A stretch of DNA of 64,000 nt. Source: Dyadobacter sp. (GTDB lineage: Bacteria > Bacteroidota > Bacteroidia > Cytophagales > Spirosomataceae). The notes under the pieces were generated by a model that saw only the letters and a program-made list of their open reading frames with translations, did no database searches and was not told the origin of the DNA. Position numbers and translations under genes: made by a program. Below are positions 9,553 through 19,884 of this stretch, piece by piece. The DNA lies in the NCBI RefSeq assembly GCF_017744695.1, contig NZ_JAGIAS010000011.1, forward strand, positions 124,001-188,000. Reading direction: 5' to 3'. Position 1 is the stretch's first letter; every line of letters starts with the position of its first letter.

Positions 9553-10437
9553 TCAGAACTTCGTTGCCCTTTTTCGGAACTGCGATGGCGACATGCCGGT
9601 AAACTGTTTGAATTGCCGCGTAAAGTAAGAAGTCGATTGAAAATTAAGCTCGAAAGCGATGCTGGAAATATCCTTGCTGATATCCTGAAGCAGGATCTGG
9701 CTATGCAATATGCTCAACTCGCCGATCCACTGCTTGGGCGGTTTGCCGGTTGTTTCTTTAATGCATTTACAGAGATAATTCTCTGAAATGGAAAGCTTGT
9801 TGGCATAAAACAACACTTTCTTTTCCGTTTGGTGGTACCGTTGAACAAGGTCTTTGAATTGCAATGTGATATAGAATGTCCTTTTAATGGACGCCTCTTC
9901 CAGCGATTGATCGGGCCGCATTTTCATCAATGCGGCCTTCAACAACAACCCACTGATTTCAATATTATCGTTCGAGCTCAGTTCCAGTTCGAGCAGCCGG
10001 AGCAAATGCGACATCCAGTTCTCGGTCGGCTTGGACAGCATCGCATACGGCGAAGTTTTGAAGAAATGGTAATCGGTGCTTTTGTCGAGGGAAATATTTT
10101 CAAGAAGCTCATTTTCAAATACAATAAAGAAGCCTTCCGTATCTTCCGAAATTTCGAGTGTGCGGGTAATGCTGCCCTGCTTGATCAGCAGCACAGAGCC
10201 CGGGCTGATCTCATATTCGGAGATTTCCAGTTGCTGTTTAATCCTCCCGCTGGTCACGAAAATGATGAAGTTGAAAGTGGTCCGGTAGGGAAGGACCGGT
10301 ATCAATATGTTCCGGAGATAGTTTTCTATCCGGTACAATTGCAGTTTTGAATTGTTGAAATAGATCTTTTCCGATAAGCCGGGCAGGAACAAACTTTTGT
10401 ACTCGAAGTTTGACAACATCTTGATCGTATCGCTCAT
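9553..10437 (-). CDS. AraC family transcriptional regulator
   Basis: C-terminal double HTH: ENYLCKCIKETTGKPPKQWIGE...SSIAFELNFQSTSYFTRQFKQFTGMSPSQFRK. Confidence 0.93.
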   Translation of the reverse strand: MSDTIKMLSNFEYKSLFLPGLSEKIYFNNSKLQLYRIENYLRNILIPVLPYRTTFNFIIFVTSGRIKQQLEISEYEISPGSVLLIKQGSITRTLEISEDTEGFFIVFENELLENISLDKSTDYHFFKTSPYAMLSKPTENWMSHLLRLLELELSSNDNIEISGLLLKAALMKMRPDQSLEEASIKRTFYITLQFKDLVQRYHQTEKKVLFYANKLSISENYLCKCIKETTGKPPKQWIGELSILHSQILLQDISKDISSIAFELNFQSTSYFTRQFKQFTGMSPSQFRKRATKF

Positions 10438-10469
10438 AGCATCGCAGATATTGGATCGTTTCTCACTGA

Positions 10470-11373
10470 TTAAAATTTGAATGCAACCCCGGCCTTCAAA
10501 AAGAATGGAGTCCCCGGTGTGAATGTCAGCTGGTCATATCCTCCGGCCGGTTCTCCTTTCAGTCGGGTCGTTGCCGCAAACATCGCCTCGTTCCATTTCG
10601 TATTGAACAGGTTCTGGATCTGGAAGCTCAGTACCATGGCTTTCTTCTGATAACTCATGATCAGGTCATTCACGAAATAGCCATTGGCGATGATGCTTTT
10701 ATCCTGGGTCGCGGGTCTGTCGTGCATGTACCTGTATCTCAAATTGGCCGTGAACCCATTGTTAAACGTAAATGCAATGCCGCCGGTACTGGTCATCGTT
10801 GGCGCCAGGTCGACATAGTCATTTCCCCGCTCTTCGCCCGTTAGCCTCGGTCGGGCCAGATTTACGTCCGAATCCAGGTATAGCCAATGAAATGGCTGGT
10901 ACCGGAATGTCAGGTCAACCCCCACCCTGCGGGTACTTCCGACCGCCGACGTACCGTAGCTGTCGCCATTCCAAATGTATTCATTCTGCAAGAAGCTATA
11001 CCAAAGCGTGGGAATAAATATGAGCCCCGGCGCCGGCGTCCAGATCGTCCCCAGGTCGGCGCCTACCGACCAGGGCAGGATTTCCTTCCCGTTCTGCGCC
11101 ACCACCGCGCGAACATCGTTCGAATGAAAACCCAGCCCCGATTTAACGAAAAGCTGCATGGCCGGATTCACGTTGTAAAAAACGTTCAGCTTCCGGCGAT
11201 TTGGCTGTCACAACTACCGCGGACAGCATCATCGCCATGGAATCGCTCAAATATCCATTTTCATTGGCGGTCACCCGCGTACTATCGGTTTTGATGTCGG
11301 CGCGCACCTTTCCTGCCAGCAAGGAAAGGCTAATCAGCGCGCCCCGCAAAAACTGGCCATTCAAATCATTCAT
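10470..11373 (-). pseudogene. TonB-dependent receptor, internally deleted and frameshifted
   Basis: N-terminal ORF 11143..11373 (TonB-box-like LSAVVVTAKSPEAERF) and C-terminal barrel ORF 10470..11171 (KLNVFYNVNPAMQLFVKSGLGFHSND...FLKAGVAFKF) overlap in different frames; the plug and most of the barrel are missing. Confidence 0.85.
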
Positions 11374-11408
11374 TAAAATAAAAGTTTGTTGATACTTCGG
11401 CCGTGCCC

Positions 11409-12317
11409 CTACTCGTCGCTTTCGTTACTGAACTGGTAAAAAAGCTTCCTGATCGGCAAGGTGAGCCAGGTCCCTAACACGAACGGGAATGTCAATACGC
11501 CCCCTGCTTTGGTCAGGATGTCCCAATCCGCTTTCAGGAGGTAGATATCGATCAGCACCGCCAATGCACAGGCGATAAATGCGAGCAGCCCGTCCTTCCG
11601 CTTCACACCTGCAAACACGATGGAACACAGCACCGCATTGAAGCTGAACAGCCCGATATGCACCTGGGTGATAGGTTCGGCGAAAAGGAGGGCAATCCAG
11701 GCCCCCAGAATAGATCCCGCCAGGCCGTACAATGCCGCCACGGGATTGGAGATAAACACAGCCACCATAAAGATCACCCCGGCCAGAAAACTTCCCTGGA
11801 AAATCACCTCACCGAAACCATTGGTAGAGGTCGTAAAATCATTCACTTCATTGCTGAACATGCTGGTTTCGACCAATGCCACCGGCGCGGGTATGGCCGT
11901 AAAATGGTGCAGGCAAAACACGACCACCCAGGTGACCAGAATAAAAGGCAATGTAAAAACCGGGATTTTCCGCTCGATGAAAAAATGCTGAATCACCGCC
12001 GCTACCGCCGAACCTGCGATAATCATCACCCATACGACCGGCTCCGCACGAAAGTGGAACGTCAGTGCAACGCCCACCAGCGCAGCGCTGAAACCGTACA
12101 ACCCCATGCTGATCTGCGCCGGATCGTACTTCAAAATACGGGCGGTAAGCGTGCCGGTAGCAGCGGCCAGAATCGCGGCGATGCCCATCGTGGCATCATC
12201 GTAGAAGATACCCGCCAGGAACAACAAACCTGTCCAGATATTTTCCTGCAACATGATCTGCCCCACGCCTTTGAGGGTTTCCGAGATAAAGGGGGCTCTT
12301 TTTCCTATTAAATCCAT
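11409..12317 (-). CDS. Urea transporter (UT family)
   Basis: KGVGQIMLQENIWTGLLFLAGIFYDDATMGIAAILAAATGTLTARILKYDPAQISMGLYGFSAALVGVAL; located in a urease cluster. Confidence 0.92.
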   Translation of the reverse strand: MDLIGKRAPFISETLKGVGQIMLQENIWTGLLFLAGIFYDDATMGIAAILAAATGTLTARILKYDPAQISMGLYGFSAALVGVALTFHFRAEPVVWVMIIAGSAVAAVIQHFFIERKIPVFTLPFILVTWVVVFCLHHFTAIPAPVALVETSMFSNEVNDFTTSTNGFGEVIFQGSFLAGVIFMVAVFISNPVAALYGLAGSILGAWIALLFAEPITQVHIGLFSFNAVLCSIVFAGVKRKDGLLAFIACALAVLIDIYLLKADWDILTKAGGVLTFPFVLGTWLTLPIRKLFYQFSNESDE

Positions 12318-12349
12318 TTTGTTGAATATTGTTTGAAAATCCTTTTAAC

Positions 12350-13048
12350 TCACCATCCCAAAAACACCATCCCGGTCGCGCAGAAAGTGATCGCAACGCC
12401 ACTCACGACATGGATGTAGCGTTCGAGCCGCTCGGTCCGGAGAAAACCATAGCCATAGCAGCCCAGCAACACCATAAAGAGCATGGTAAGCACCGTACAA
12501 GCCGTGAAAACGCCGATCAGCACCACTACTTCGACCATGGAGCGATTGGTACCTGAAAAGAACAGCAATGGCACCAGCGGTTCGCTCGGCCCCATGACAA
12601 AGATGACAAACAGCACCAGCGGTGTCACCTTCACCCGGTTACCGGGCATCACCGCCTCCCCATGCCGGTGCTCATACACATACACCTCGTCGCTCATCAC
12701 GTCGAAATGCTTATGCGGGCGGTTGAGGTACGCGTGGCGCAGCCCGAAGAGCAGGTACCCCAGCCCGAACAGCAGCAGCGCCCAGCCCGAAAGGTTTCCG
12801 CGGATATCCTGGAACCAGGAAATCCTGTTCAAATGCCAACCAAGGTATACCCCTACCAAACCCAGGAGTACCGAGCTGAAAATGTGCGCAAAACCGCAAA
12901 CGATCGTGAGCAATATGGTCCTGCCCATGGTCCATTTGCGGGAGCGCGACAGCACGATGAACGGCAGGTAATGGTCCGGCCCCGCCGCCGTGTGGATAAT
13001 GCTGATGGATGCAGCCGTGAGGGCCAGCACAATGAGCGTTGAATTCAT
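12350..13048 (-). CDS. UreH-like nickel transporter/urease accessory membrane protein
   Basis: Multi-TM with IIHTAAGPDHYLPFIVLSRSRKW and HX4DH-like motifs, His-rich loop (YEHRHGEAV); directly downstream of ureD. Confidence 0.8.
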   Translation of the reverse strand: MNSTLIVLALTAASISIIHTAAGPDHYLPFIVLSRSRKWTMGRTILLTIVCGFAHIFSSVLLGLVGVYLGWHLNRISWFQDIRGNLSGWALLLFGLGYLLFGLRHAYLNRPHKHFDVMSDEVYVYEHRHGEAVMPGNRVKVTPLVLFVIFVMGPSEPLVPLLFFSGTNRSMVEVVVLIGVFTACTVLTMLFMVLLGCYGYGFLRTERLERYIHVVSGVAITFCATGMVFLGW

Positions 13049-13842
13049 ACGAGACTAGCTTTACTTTCCTCCCAGATCAGATTTTGAATACTTTGGAAGC
13101 GGTCGTACAACTGCTCGCCCCCGTGCCCCAGGCAGCGCAACACAAACCCGTCGTGCCGGACCTTGGAAATACCAAACTGCATATCCTGCTCGCCCTGCAT
13201 CATTTCATAAATACATTCGATGAGCTCGTCCACGGGCTGATTTTGGGTATTTACATAAATCAAAGTCCCCTGGTGGGTGAACCCTTCAAGCAGGCCGATC
13301 GCCGACAGCGGCATCAGCTCGGGCAGCAATAGCACATTGTCTTTCAGTACCAGCTTCTGGCGGTGCCTTACTTCGATCAGGTTCTGGAAATGGCTGTATT
13401 TAAAAACCTCCCCGTGGTATTTCCGGCCGCAGGTGATGATCTCGCTCATCAGGAACTCGCACCCGTCACCAATCGAAACTTTCGTAACGCTTTTGAATGT
13501 CGAATTTTCATGCGGTACCACCGGATGCGGAACGTAGGAGAACGCCGCCCCATCGGCCAGGTTCACCTGCATCGACTGCGAAGCGCCGCGTTCCATGTTG
13601 AACAGCCGCTGGTAGGATTGCGACTGCAACTGCAAACGCGCATTTTCCTCGACTTCGATATGCAAATCATAATGGTCACCGTCCAGAATACCGGGCGACG
13701 AGCTCATCACCATCAGATAGGCGGCGCCATCCGACTTCGTTTGCCCCACCGGGACCACGCGAAAGGGCGCCGACACGAAAACATCTTTCATGTACGACTT
13801 CTCTCCGCGCGCACCGGCTGTGATGCTCAGTTTACAATCCAC
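13045..13842 (-). CDS. ureD: Urease accessory protein UreD
   Basis: UreD-like sequence (SPGILDGDHYDLHIEVEENARLQLQSQSYQRLFNMERGASQSMQVNLADGAAFSYVPHPVVPHENSTF). Confidence 0.94.
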   Translation of the reverse strand: MDCKLSITAGARGEKSYMKDVFVSAPFRVVPVGQTKSDGAAYLMVMSSSPGILDGDHYDLHIEVEENARLQLQSQSYQRLFNMERGASQSMQVNLADGAAFSYVPHPVVPHENSTFKSVTKVSIGDGCEFLMSEIITCGRKYHGEVFKYSHFQNLIEVRHRQKLVLKDNVLLLPELMPLSAIGLLEGFTHQGTLIYVNTQNQPVDELIECIYEMMQGEQDMQFGISKVRHDGFVLRCLGHGGEQLYDRFQSIQNLIWEESKASLV

Positions 13843-14546
13843 TATCTGACGAGGTTGGGTTCTTCAATTTCTTCCAGCAGGGCATACTTCCTGATCCAGT
13901 CGATAATGCTGTCGACGCCTTCGCCCGAGCGCAGGTTCGAAAAGATGAACGGCTGGCCCTTACGCATGCGGCGCGCGTCGTGCTCCATCACTTCCAGGCT
14001 CGCGCCCACGTACGGGGCCAGGTCTATTTTATTGATCAGCAGCAGGTCCGAGCGGGTAATGCCCGGCCCACCTTTACGCGGTATCTTCTCTCCTTCGGCC
14101 ACGTCGATCACAAAAATGGTAACGTCCGCCAGGTCGGGGCTGAATGTGGCCGAAAGGTTATCGCCGCCGCTTTCAATCAGGATGATTTCAATGTCGGGAA
14201 AGCGGTTGACGAGCTCGTCCACGGCTTCCAGGTTCATGCTCGCGTCCTCGCGGATGGCGGTGTGCGGGCATCCGCCGGTTTCGACGCCGATGATCCGCTC
14301 ACGGGGCAGCAAGCTGTTTTTCGCCATAAATTCGGCATCTTCCTTGGTGTAAATGTCGTTGGTGATCACGGCCAGGTTATAGTCGTTCATCATCCTGCGC
14401 GACAGGCATTCCAACAGCGCGGTTTTGCCGGAACCCACCGGCCCGGCCACGCCTATTTTCACATATTCTCTCTCGTTCTTCATCGTTAATTTTCCTTTGA
14501 ATGTTTTTTCCGCCATTTCCATGATTTTCCCGGCGGCGGGCAGCAT
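13842..14546 (-). CDS. ureG: Urease accessory GTPase UreG
   Basis: [18 protein letters not shown]-loop, [17 protein letters not shown] metal-binding [20 protein letters not shown]. Confidence 0.98.
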   Translation of the reverse strand: MLPAAGKIMEMAEKTFKGKLTMKNEREYVKIGVAGPVGSGKTALLECLSRRMMNDYNLAVITNDIYTKEDAEFMAKNSLLPRERIIGVETGGCPHTAIREDASMNLEAVDELVNRFPDIEIILIESGGDNLSATFSPDLADVTIFVIDVAEGEKIPRKGGPGITRSDLLLINKIDLAPYVGASLEVMEHDARRMRKGQPFIFSNLRSGEGVDSIIDWIRKYALLEEIEEPNLVR

Positions 14547-14564
14547 TTGACTTTTTTTGCTCTT

Positions 14565-15260
14565 TTAAGACATATACAATCTTGAATACAGCCGCTCATG
14601 CTGCATGCACCGGATATCGAAAGCGATGTTGCAAAGGCCTACGAGCTCCCTGTTTACCAGCAGTGTATCTTCCGCCAACTGGTACAAAACCGGTTGCAGG
14701 TCGAGCATCAGGTCCTGCCCGTCGAGCTGCCCGAGCGGAACAAGTTTCACGGCATTGGTAATGAGCCCGGCGGCGGCGTTGTAATAGAATGCCAGCAATG
14801 TGTCGTGCAAAGGAATGCCGAGCTGCCTGGCCAGCAAGCCGAATGCGAGGCAGTAGTGACCTTCTGCATTTTTTTCCTTAATCTGCCGGTCGAATGCATC
14901 AGCGAGCGCCGAGCTTCTTTTCCGCTGAAAAATTTTCAACAGCCGCACGCCCAGTTTCTGGCTCGCCTCGCGGATTTCCCTCGGGCTTTTCAATGCGCTG
15001 CATTCCTGGTCCAGCTCCACCAATGCATCGATATCCGCAACCGCCTCATACGCGAGGCGCACGAAGGAAGCGTCGTTGTACTTTACATTGTACATCAGCA
15101 TGTTCGTCACAAACTCCTTGGCAGTAGCCGTGGAATGCACAATATCCTGCTGCACATAGGTTTCCAGACCATTGGAATGCACATAACCGCCAATCGGCAA
15201 AGTCGGGTCCGACAAATGCAGCAATGCGGCGAGAAATGAATTGGGGCTTTCCTTTTGCAT
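14565..15260 (-). CDS. ureF: Urease accessory protein UreF
   Basis: LLHLSDPTLPIGGYVHSNGLETYVQQDIV; NAVKLVPLGQLDGQDLM. Confidence 0.96.
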   Translation of the reverse strand: MQKESPNSFLAALLHLSDPTLPIGGYVHSNGLETYVQQDIVHSTATAKEFVTNMLMYNVKYNDASFVRLAYEAVADIDALVELDQECSALKSPREIREASQKLGVRLLKIFQRKRSSALADAFDRQIKEKNAEGHYCLAFGLLARQLGIPLHDTLLAFYYNAAAGLITNAVKLVPLGQLDGQDLMLDLQPVLYQLAEDTLLVNRELVGLCNIAFDIRCMQHERLYSRLYMS

Positions 15261-15265
15261 AATCC

Positions 15266-15781
15266 CTATTTTGAAACGGACGAGGCCAGGTTAATAATTT
15301 TTGAGAAAAGCGACTGCTCCGCGCCTCCGTGCCCGTGAGGCTCTACATTGGATTTCAACCAGTTGAGCAACTGGCGCACCTGTTTTTCGGGTTGATAACC
15401 ACTTGCCTGCAACCACCGGAACATCGGCTCCTCGTAAGGCATCAGCACCTGGTCGTCGTCAATGAAAAGCGGCATATGCTTGTTCCCGATCTCATAGCAT
15501 ACCGTACCCATTTCGAGCATCGTCGCAGGCGAGATCACGATCGCCTCGCAGGGCCTGATATGCACGCTCACGATCCGCCCGGCATCGGCATACACAACAT
15601 CGTTCTGCCGCAGGCGCTGGCCCTCGCGCGTAAAGCGGATCGCAATTTCGACGCCGCCGTTCGTAAACCGTCTATGGATCTTCTTGGCACTCTCAAACCA
15701 TTCTATTTCAAGGAGATCAACCGCCTGACCGTTATTCGGCCAGGTCGCCAGGTTCCCCAGAATATCATTGATAATCGTCAT
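15266..15781 (-). CDS. ureE: Urease accessory protein UreE
   Basis: ATMLEMGTVCYEIGNKHMPLFIDDDQVLMPYEEPMFRWLQASGY; His-containing C-terminus. Confidence 0.93.
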   Translation of the reverse strand: MTIINDILGNLATWPNNGQAVDLLEIEWFESAKKIHRRFTNGGVEIAIRFTREGQRLRQNDVVYADAGRIVSVHIRPCEAIVISPATMLEMGTVCYEIGNKHMPLFIDDDQVLMPYEEPMFRWLQASGYQPEKQVRQLLNWLKSNVEPHGHGGAEQSLFSKIINLASSVSK

Positions 15782-16455
15782 GATTTTTTCTTTTGGAAAT
15801 GGAAGTTTTTGGAAATGCCCGTACCGAAAGTGGCGCCACTAAGTCCGGCCGTGAAATTGTTGGTGGAGGCGCCACCCTTCGGCTTCGTCATGAGGTTGGA
15901 AAGCTCCCCGAACTTGAATTTCAATGCCCATCCCTTGCCGAGCAGCACGCCGAGCATCGGGTAAGCCCGCAAACGATAACCATTGAACTTTTCCTGCGTG
16001 CGGATTCCCTGCTCGCCCCATACGTAATGTGCGTCTACTTGCGCGATCAGCAGGAAATGCTCGCCGATCATTATCGAAGGACTGTACCAGATCCCGGCTT
16101 CGCGCTGCTTCATCCGGTAGTCGGTCGCAGATTGCTTTTCACTGGAAAATGCGAAATTGACGCCGATCAGGTCGTTGTTATTGATAAAATACCCGAGCCC
16201 GAGGGGAATGCCCGCACCGGGACTGGTGCTGAATGAGCTGTTGTGGTAGCCCGGACCATTCGTTTTGGAATAATCCAGCGAGCCATACAACATGAACTGG
16301 CCCTTCGGCCCGTTGTCGGTGGCGCTCAACCGTTGCGCCGAGAGGTTTGCCGCCGCCAAATGGCACAGCAAGCCCGTCATCAAAACCGTCAGGTTTTTTA
16401 AGCGGATCATTTGCAGGATTTTTTGAAGGAGATGTATCAAAAGGAGTAAAATCAC
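15778..16455 (-). CDS. Outer-membrane beta-barrel protein embedded in the urease operon (start possibly at the internal MIRLKN codon)
   Basis: Signal peptide (LTVLMTGLLCHLAAANLSAQ) and amphipathic beta-strand pattern; lies between ureC and ureE. Confidence 0.7.
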   Translation of the reverse strand: MILLLLIHLLQKILQMIRLKNLTVLMTGLLCHLAAANLSAQRLSATDNGPKGQFMLYGSLDYSKTNGPGYHNSSFSTSPGAGIPLGLGYFINNNDLIGVNFAFSSEKQSATDYRMKQREAGIWYSPSIMIGEHFLLIAQVDAHYVWGEQGIRTQEKFNGYRLRAYPMLGVLLGKGWALKFKFGELSNLMTKPKGGASTNNFTAGLSGATFGTGISKNFHFQKKKS

Positions 16456-16479
16456 ATTTGATACACCTCTGGGTTGCTA

Positions 16480-18201
16480 CTAAAAAAGGAAGTACAACTG
16501 AGCCAGCGGCAACTTATCGGCGGGCTCGCAAGTCACGTGCACACCGTCCACTGTTACCTTGTAGTTTTCCGGATTCACTTCTATTACCGGCGTTTTGTCG
16601 TTGTGGATCAGGTTCTTTTTGGAAACATTCCGGCAACCGACCACCGGCAGCGATGCTTTGCCCAAACCATACGACTGCACCGTTCCATTATCGAGCGAAA
16701 CCTGGGACACAAAATTCACACAGGTAGCCAGCCGCGCCTTGCCATGCGCCCCGAACATATTGCGGTAAATCACAGGCTGAGGCGTAGGAATGGACGCATT
16801 CGGGTCGCCCATTTTGCTCGCGATCACAAAACCGCCCTTCACGATCATTTCTGGTTTGGCCCCGAACAATGCGGGTTTCCAGATCACCAGATCGGCAATT
16901 TTGCCCGGCTCAATCGACCCGACATATTGCGAGATACCGTGTGCAATGGCGGGGTTGATCGTGTATTTGGCTACGTACCGTTTCACGCGGAAGTTGTCGT
17001 TTTCATGCCCGTTATCCTCTTCCAGCTCACCGCGTTGTTCGCGCATTTTGCTCGCAGTCTGCCAGGTGCGGGTAACCACCTCTCCTACCCGGCCCATGGC
17101 CTGGGAATCGGAGCTCATAATGCTGAACACCCCGATATCGTGCAGAATATCCTCGGCAGCAATGGTCTCCGGACGAATGCGCGAGTCGGCAAAAGCCACG
17201 TCTTCCGGGATATTCTTACTTAAATGATGACACACCATGAGCATATCCAAATGCTCGTCGATGGTATTTTTCGTGTATGGCCGTGTCGGGTTGGTCGAGG
17301 CAGGAAGCACGTTGGGATACATCGCCGCTTTGATAATATCCGGCGCGTGGCCTCCGCCTGCGCCTTCGGTGTGGAAGGTATGGATCACACGGCCGTTGAT
17401 CGCATTCATCGTATCTTCCAGAAAGCCAGCCTCATTAAGGGTATCCGTGTGAATGGCCACCTGTACATCCAGCTTGTCAGCGATCGTCAGCGAGGCGTCG
17501 ATTACGGCGGGCGTCGCTCCCCAGTCTTCGTGGATTTTCAAACCCAATGCCCCCGCTTCGATCTGCTCCTCCAATGCTTCCAGTGACGCCGAATTTCCCT
17601 TTCCGAAAAAACCCAGATTCATCGGGTAGTCGTCTGCCGCTTCGAGCATTTTCTGAATATTCCATTTGCCTGGCGTCACCGTGGTGGCATTGGTACCGTC
17701 ATTCGGGCCGGTCCCGCCGCCGATCATGGTCGTAATGCCATTGTACAATGCCGTCTCGATTTGTTGCGGACTGATGAAGTGGATGTGCGTATCGATCCCG
17801 CCGGCGGTAACGATGTAACCATTGCCACCGTGCACCTCGGTAGAGGCTCCGATGATCAGGTCGGGGTGTACGCCGTCCATAATGTCCGGGTTCCCGGCTT
17901 TGCCGATGCCAACGATCTTGCCATCTTTAATTCCGATATCGGCCTTCACGATCCCCCAGTGGTCGATGATGATCGCGCCGGTAATGCATAGGTCGAGCAC
18001 ACCCTGGCTCCGTAGCGCCGTTGCCGACTGGCCCATGCCGTCGCGGACTGTTTTACCGCCGCCAAACTTCACCTCGTCGCCATATACAGCGTAATCTTTT
18101 TCAATTTCAATGATCAGGTCGGTATCACCCAGGCGAACTTTGTCTCCGGCTGTCGGGCCGAGCAGGTTCGCATATTTTTCTCTGCTTATTTTGAGGCTCA
18201 T
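16480..18201 (-). CDS. ureC: Urease subunit alpha UreC
   Basis: [95 protein letters not shown]. Confidence 0.99.
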   Translation of the reverse strand: MSLKISREKYANLLGPTAGDKVRLGDTDLIIEIEKDYAVYGDEVKFGGGKTVRDGMGQSATALRSQGVLDLCITGAIIIDHWGIVKADIGIKDGKIVGIGKAGNPDIMDGVHPDLIIGASTEVHGGNGYIVTAGGIDTHIHFISPQQIETALYNGITTMIGGGTGPNDGTNATTVTPGKWNIQKMLEAADDYPMNLGFFGKGNSASLEALEEQIEAGALGLKIHEDWGATPAVIDASLTIADKLDVQVAIHTDTLNEAGFLEDTMNAINGRVIHTFHTEGAGGGHAPDIIKAAMYPNVLPASTNPTRPYTKNTIDEHLDMLMVCHHLSKNIPEDVAFADSRIRPETIAAEDILHDIGVFSIMSSDSQAMGRVGEVVTRTWQTASKMREQRGELEEDNGHENDNFRVKRYVAKYTINPAIAHGISQYVGSIEPGKIADLVIWKPALFGAKPEMIVKGGFVIASKMGDPNASIPTPQPVIYRNMFGAHGKARLATCVNFVSQVSLDNGTVQSYGLGKASLPVVGCRNVSKKNLIHNDKTPVIEVNPENYKVTVDGVHVTCEPADKLPLAQLYFLF

Positions 18202-18202
18202 C

Positions 18203-18577
18203 TTATTGATTTTTGAAGTCTAATAAACCGGCTTTTTGCAATGCGAGCTTTTTGTTAAGCTCCAGTGTGGTATCGCCATTGACCAGATTATTGATGCCGA
18301 TCACCCGGCGGGCACCGCCCAGGGCTACCAGCTCCACCGTTTTTTCTTCTCCCGGTTCAAAGCGCACGGCCGTCCCTGCGGCGATATTCAACCGCATCCC
18401 GAATGCCGCCTCCCGGTTGAAAGCCATTGCTTTGTTGACTTCGAAAAAATGGAAATGCGAACCGATCTGAATGGGGCGATCGCCCGTATTGGTCACTTTC
18501 ACAGTAGTTGTCGGGCGGCCTTCATTGCAGATAATGTCGCCCTTTTTGATAAAAAATTCTCCTGGTATCATGCGCAT
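18203..18577 (-). CDS. ureB: Urease subunit beta UreB
   Basis: [75 protein letters not shown]. Confidence 0.98.
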   Translation of the reverse strand: MRMIPGEFFIKKGDIICNEGRPTTTVKVTNTGDRPIQIGSHFHFFEVNKAMAFNREAAFGMRLNIAAGTAVRFEPGEEKTVELVALGGARRVIGINNLVNGDTTLELNKKLALQKAGLLDFKNQ

Positions 18578-18589
18578 CAGGTTTAAGGG

Positions 18590-18892
18590 TTAACGAATAG
18601 GCTCATGAACGGTCACCAGCTTGGTACCATCCGGAAACGTCGCCTCGATCTGGATATCGTGTATCATCTCGGGCACGCCGGGCATCACATCGTCGCGGGT
18701 GAGCACGGCTGCCCCTGCCTGCATCAGATCGGCCACGGTACGCCCGTCGCGGGCGCCTTCCATGACGAAGCTGCTGATCAGCGCGATCGTTTCGGGGTAG
18801 TTGAGCTTCACGCCCCGCGCTTTACGTTTGAGCGCAACCTCACCTGCCAGGTGCAGCAGCAGCTTCTCTGTTTCTCTTGGTGTTAAATGCAT
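18590..18892 (-). CDS. ureA: Urease subunit gamma UreA
   Basis: [60 protein letters not shown]. Confidence 0.99.
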   Translation of the reverse strand: MHLTPRETEKLLLHLAGEVALKRKARGVKLNYPETIALISSFVMEGARDGRTVADLMQAGAAVLTRDDVMPGVPEMIHDIQIEATFPDGTKLVTVHEPIR

Positions 18893-19185
18893 ATGGATAT
18901 TCTATTTTGAATTGATTTTGAAGACAGTGATTGTCTGAAAAACGCCGCTCACGGTAACCTGCAAACACACGCCTTTCCTGTCCCATACAGATTACCTGTG
19001 GGCCAAAAAGCTCCCTGAACCGAAGCCAGGCGGCTGGTTAAAAGGGGAAGAACCGCGAACTTACATGGATATACGAAGGCCGGAACGGGCAGTTCAAAAC
19101 CGGAACGGCACAATACGGCCGCACGCCCGTTCAGAAACAGTACATACACCGGATGCCAAATGCACACGGCAGTGCCGGGAAGCAA

Positions 19186-19560
19186 TCAGAAAGGAATGAT
19201 CAGGGATCGATACAGAATGTACCGGGGAAGAGACCGCACAAGAACAAGCCTTGGAGCGGCAACGGAAACACCCGGGTCGCCATCGGCACGAAAAACAAAG
19301 GACAAGTACCGGCTGAAAAGACCTGTAAGGGTGTTAAAATCCTGGTTGTCCCTTTTTTCTTTGGAGACGGAAGACGTGTTTTCCTGCACTTCGAGCATCG
19401 CCGCCTCCTGATAGTAGTTGTCTTTATCAGGAGATTTTCCGATTGCCTGGCAGCCACTTGAATCCTTCATCGACACGACGGCGGGATGCCCCAAACTCTG
19501 GGTTCCGGTTGTCGTCAGAATGACAAGGAGTATGCCAAAAAGGATTCTAATGCAGCTCAT
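19186..19560 (-). CDS. Small secreted/membrane hypothetical protein (trimmed to MSCIRIL start)
   Basis: N-terminal hydrophobic segment (IRILFGILLVILTTTGTQS); no recognised family. Confidence 0.4.
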   Translation of the reverse strand: MSCIRILFGILLVILTTTGTQSLGHPAVVSMKDSSGCQAIGKSPDKDNYYQEAAMLEVQENTSSVSKEKRDNQDFNTLTGLFSRYLSFVFRADGDPGVSVAAPRLVLVRSLPRYILYRSLIIPF

Positions 19561-19884
19561 TGGATGCCAGCAGAAAATTACATCATCTTTCGGGTGATAA
19601 ATGTAGATATTCCTGCATCCACCGGTTTTCAATAATCTGGACATTTTTTGCACAAATCTGGAAAACTATTTCATTTTGGTTGCCTCATCCAAAGAGCATG
19701 TTTTTGACAAATTGCTCTTCCCAGCTCTTCTGAACCGCCTGTTAATTCCATTGAAATATAGTTTTTCAGCAAAAAATCGGTGGTTTGTTGCATCATCCCT
19801 GCAACGTTTAACCCGAACGGTTATCCTTTACCTAGATGACGTAATGATTTATTCAAATACCAACCCGTTTCGATAACTGCCGAT

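Noticed and set aside
13363-14352. 329-aa plus-strand ORF antisense to ureD/ureG
   Set aside because: Opposite strand of two confident urease genes; His/Arg/Gln-rich, no recognisable domain.
16474-17223. 249-aa plus-strand ORF antisense to ureC
   Set aside because: Shadow of UreC codons; other long plus ORFs at 11658, 14598, 15329 and 17224 rejected for the same reason.
18949-19185. 78-aa minus ORF upstream of ureA
   Set aside because: No signal or domain; more likely the urease promoter region and spacer.
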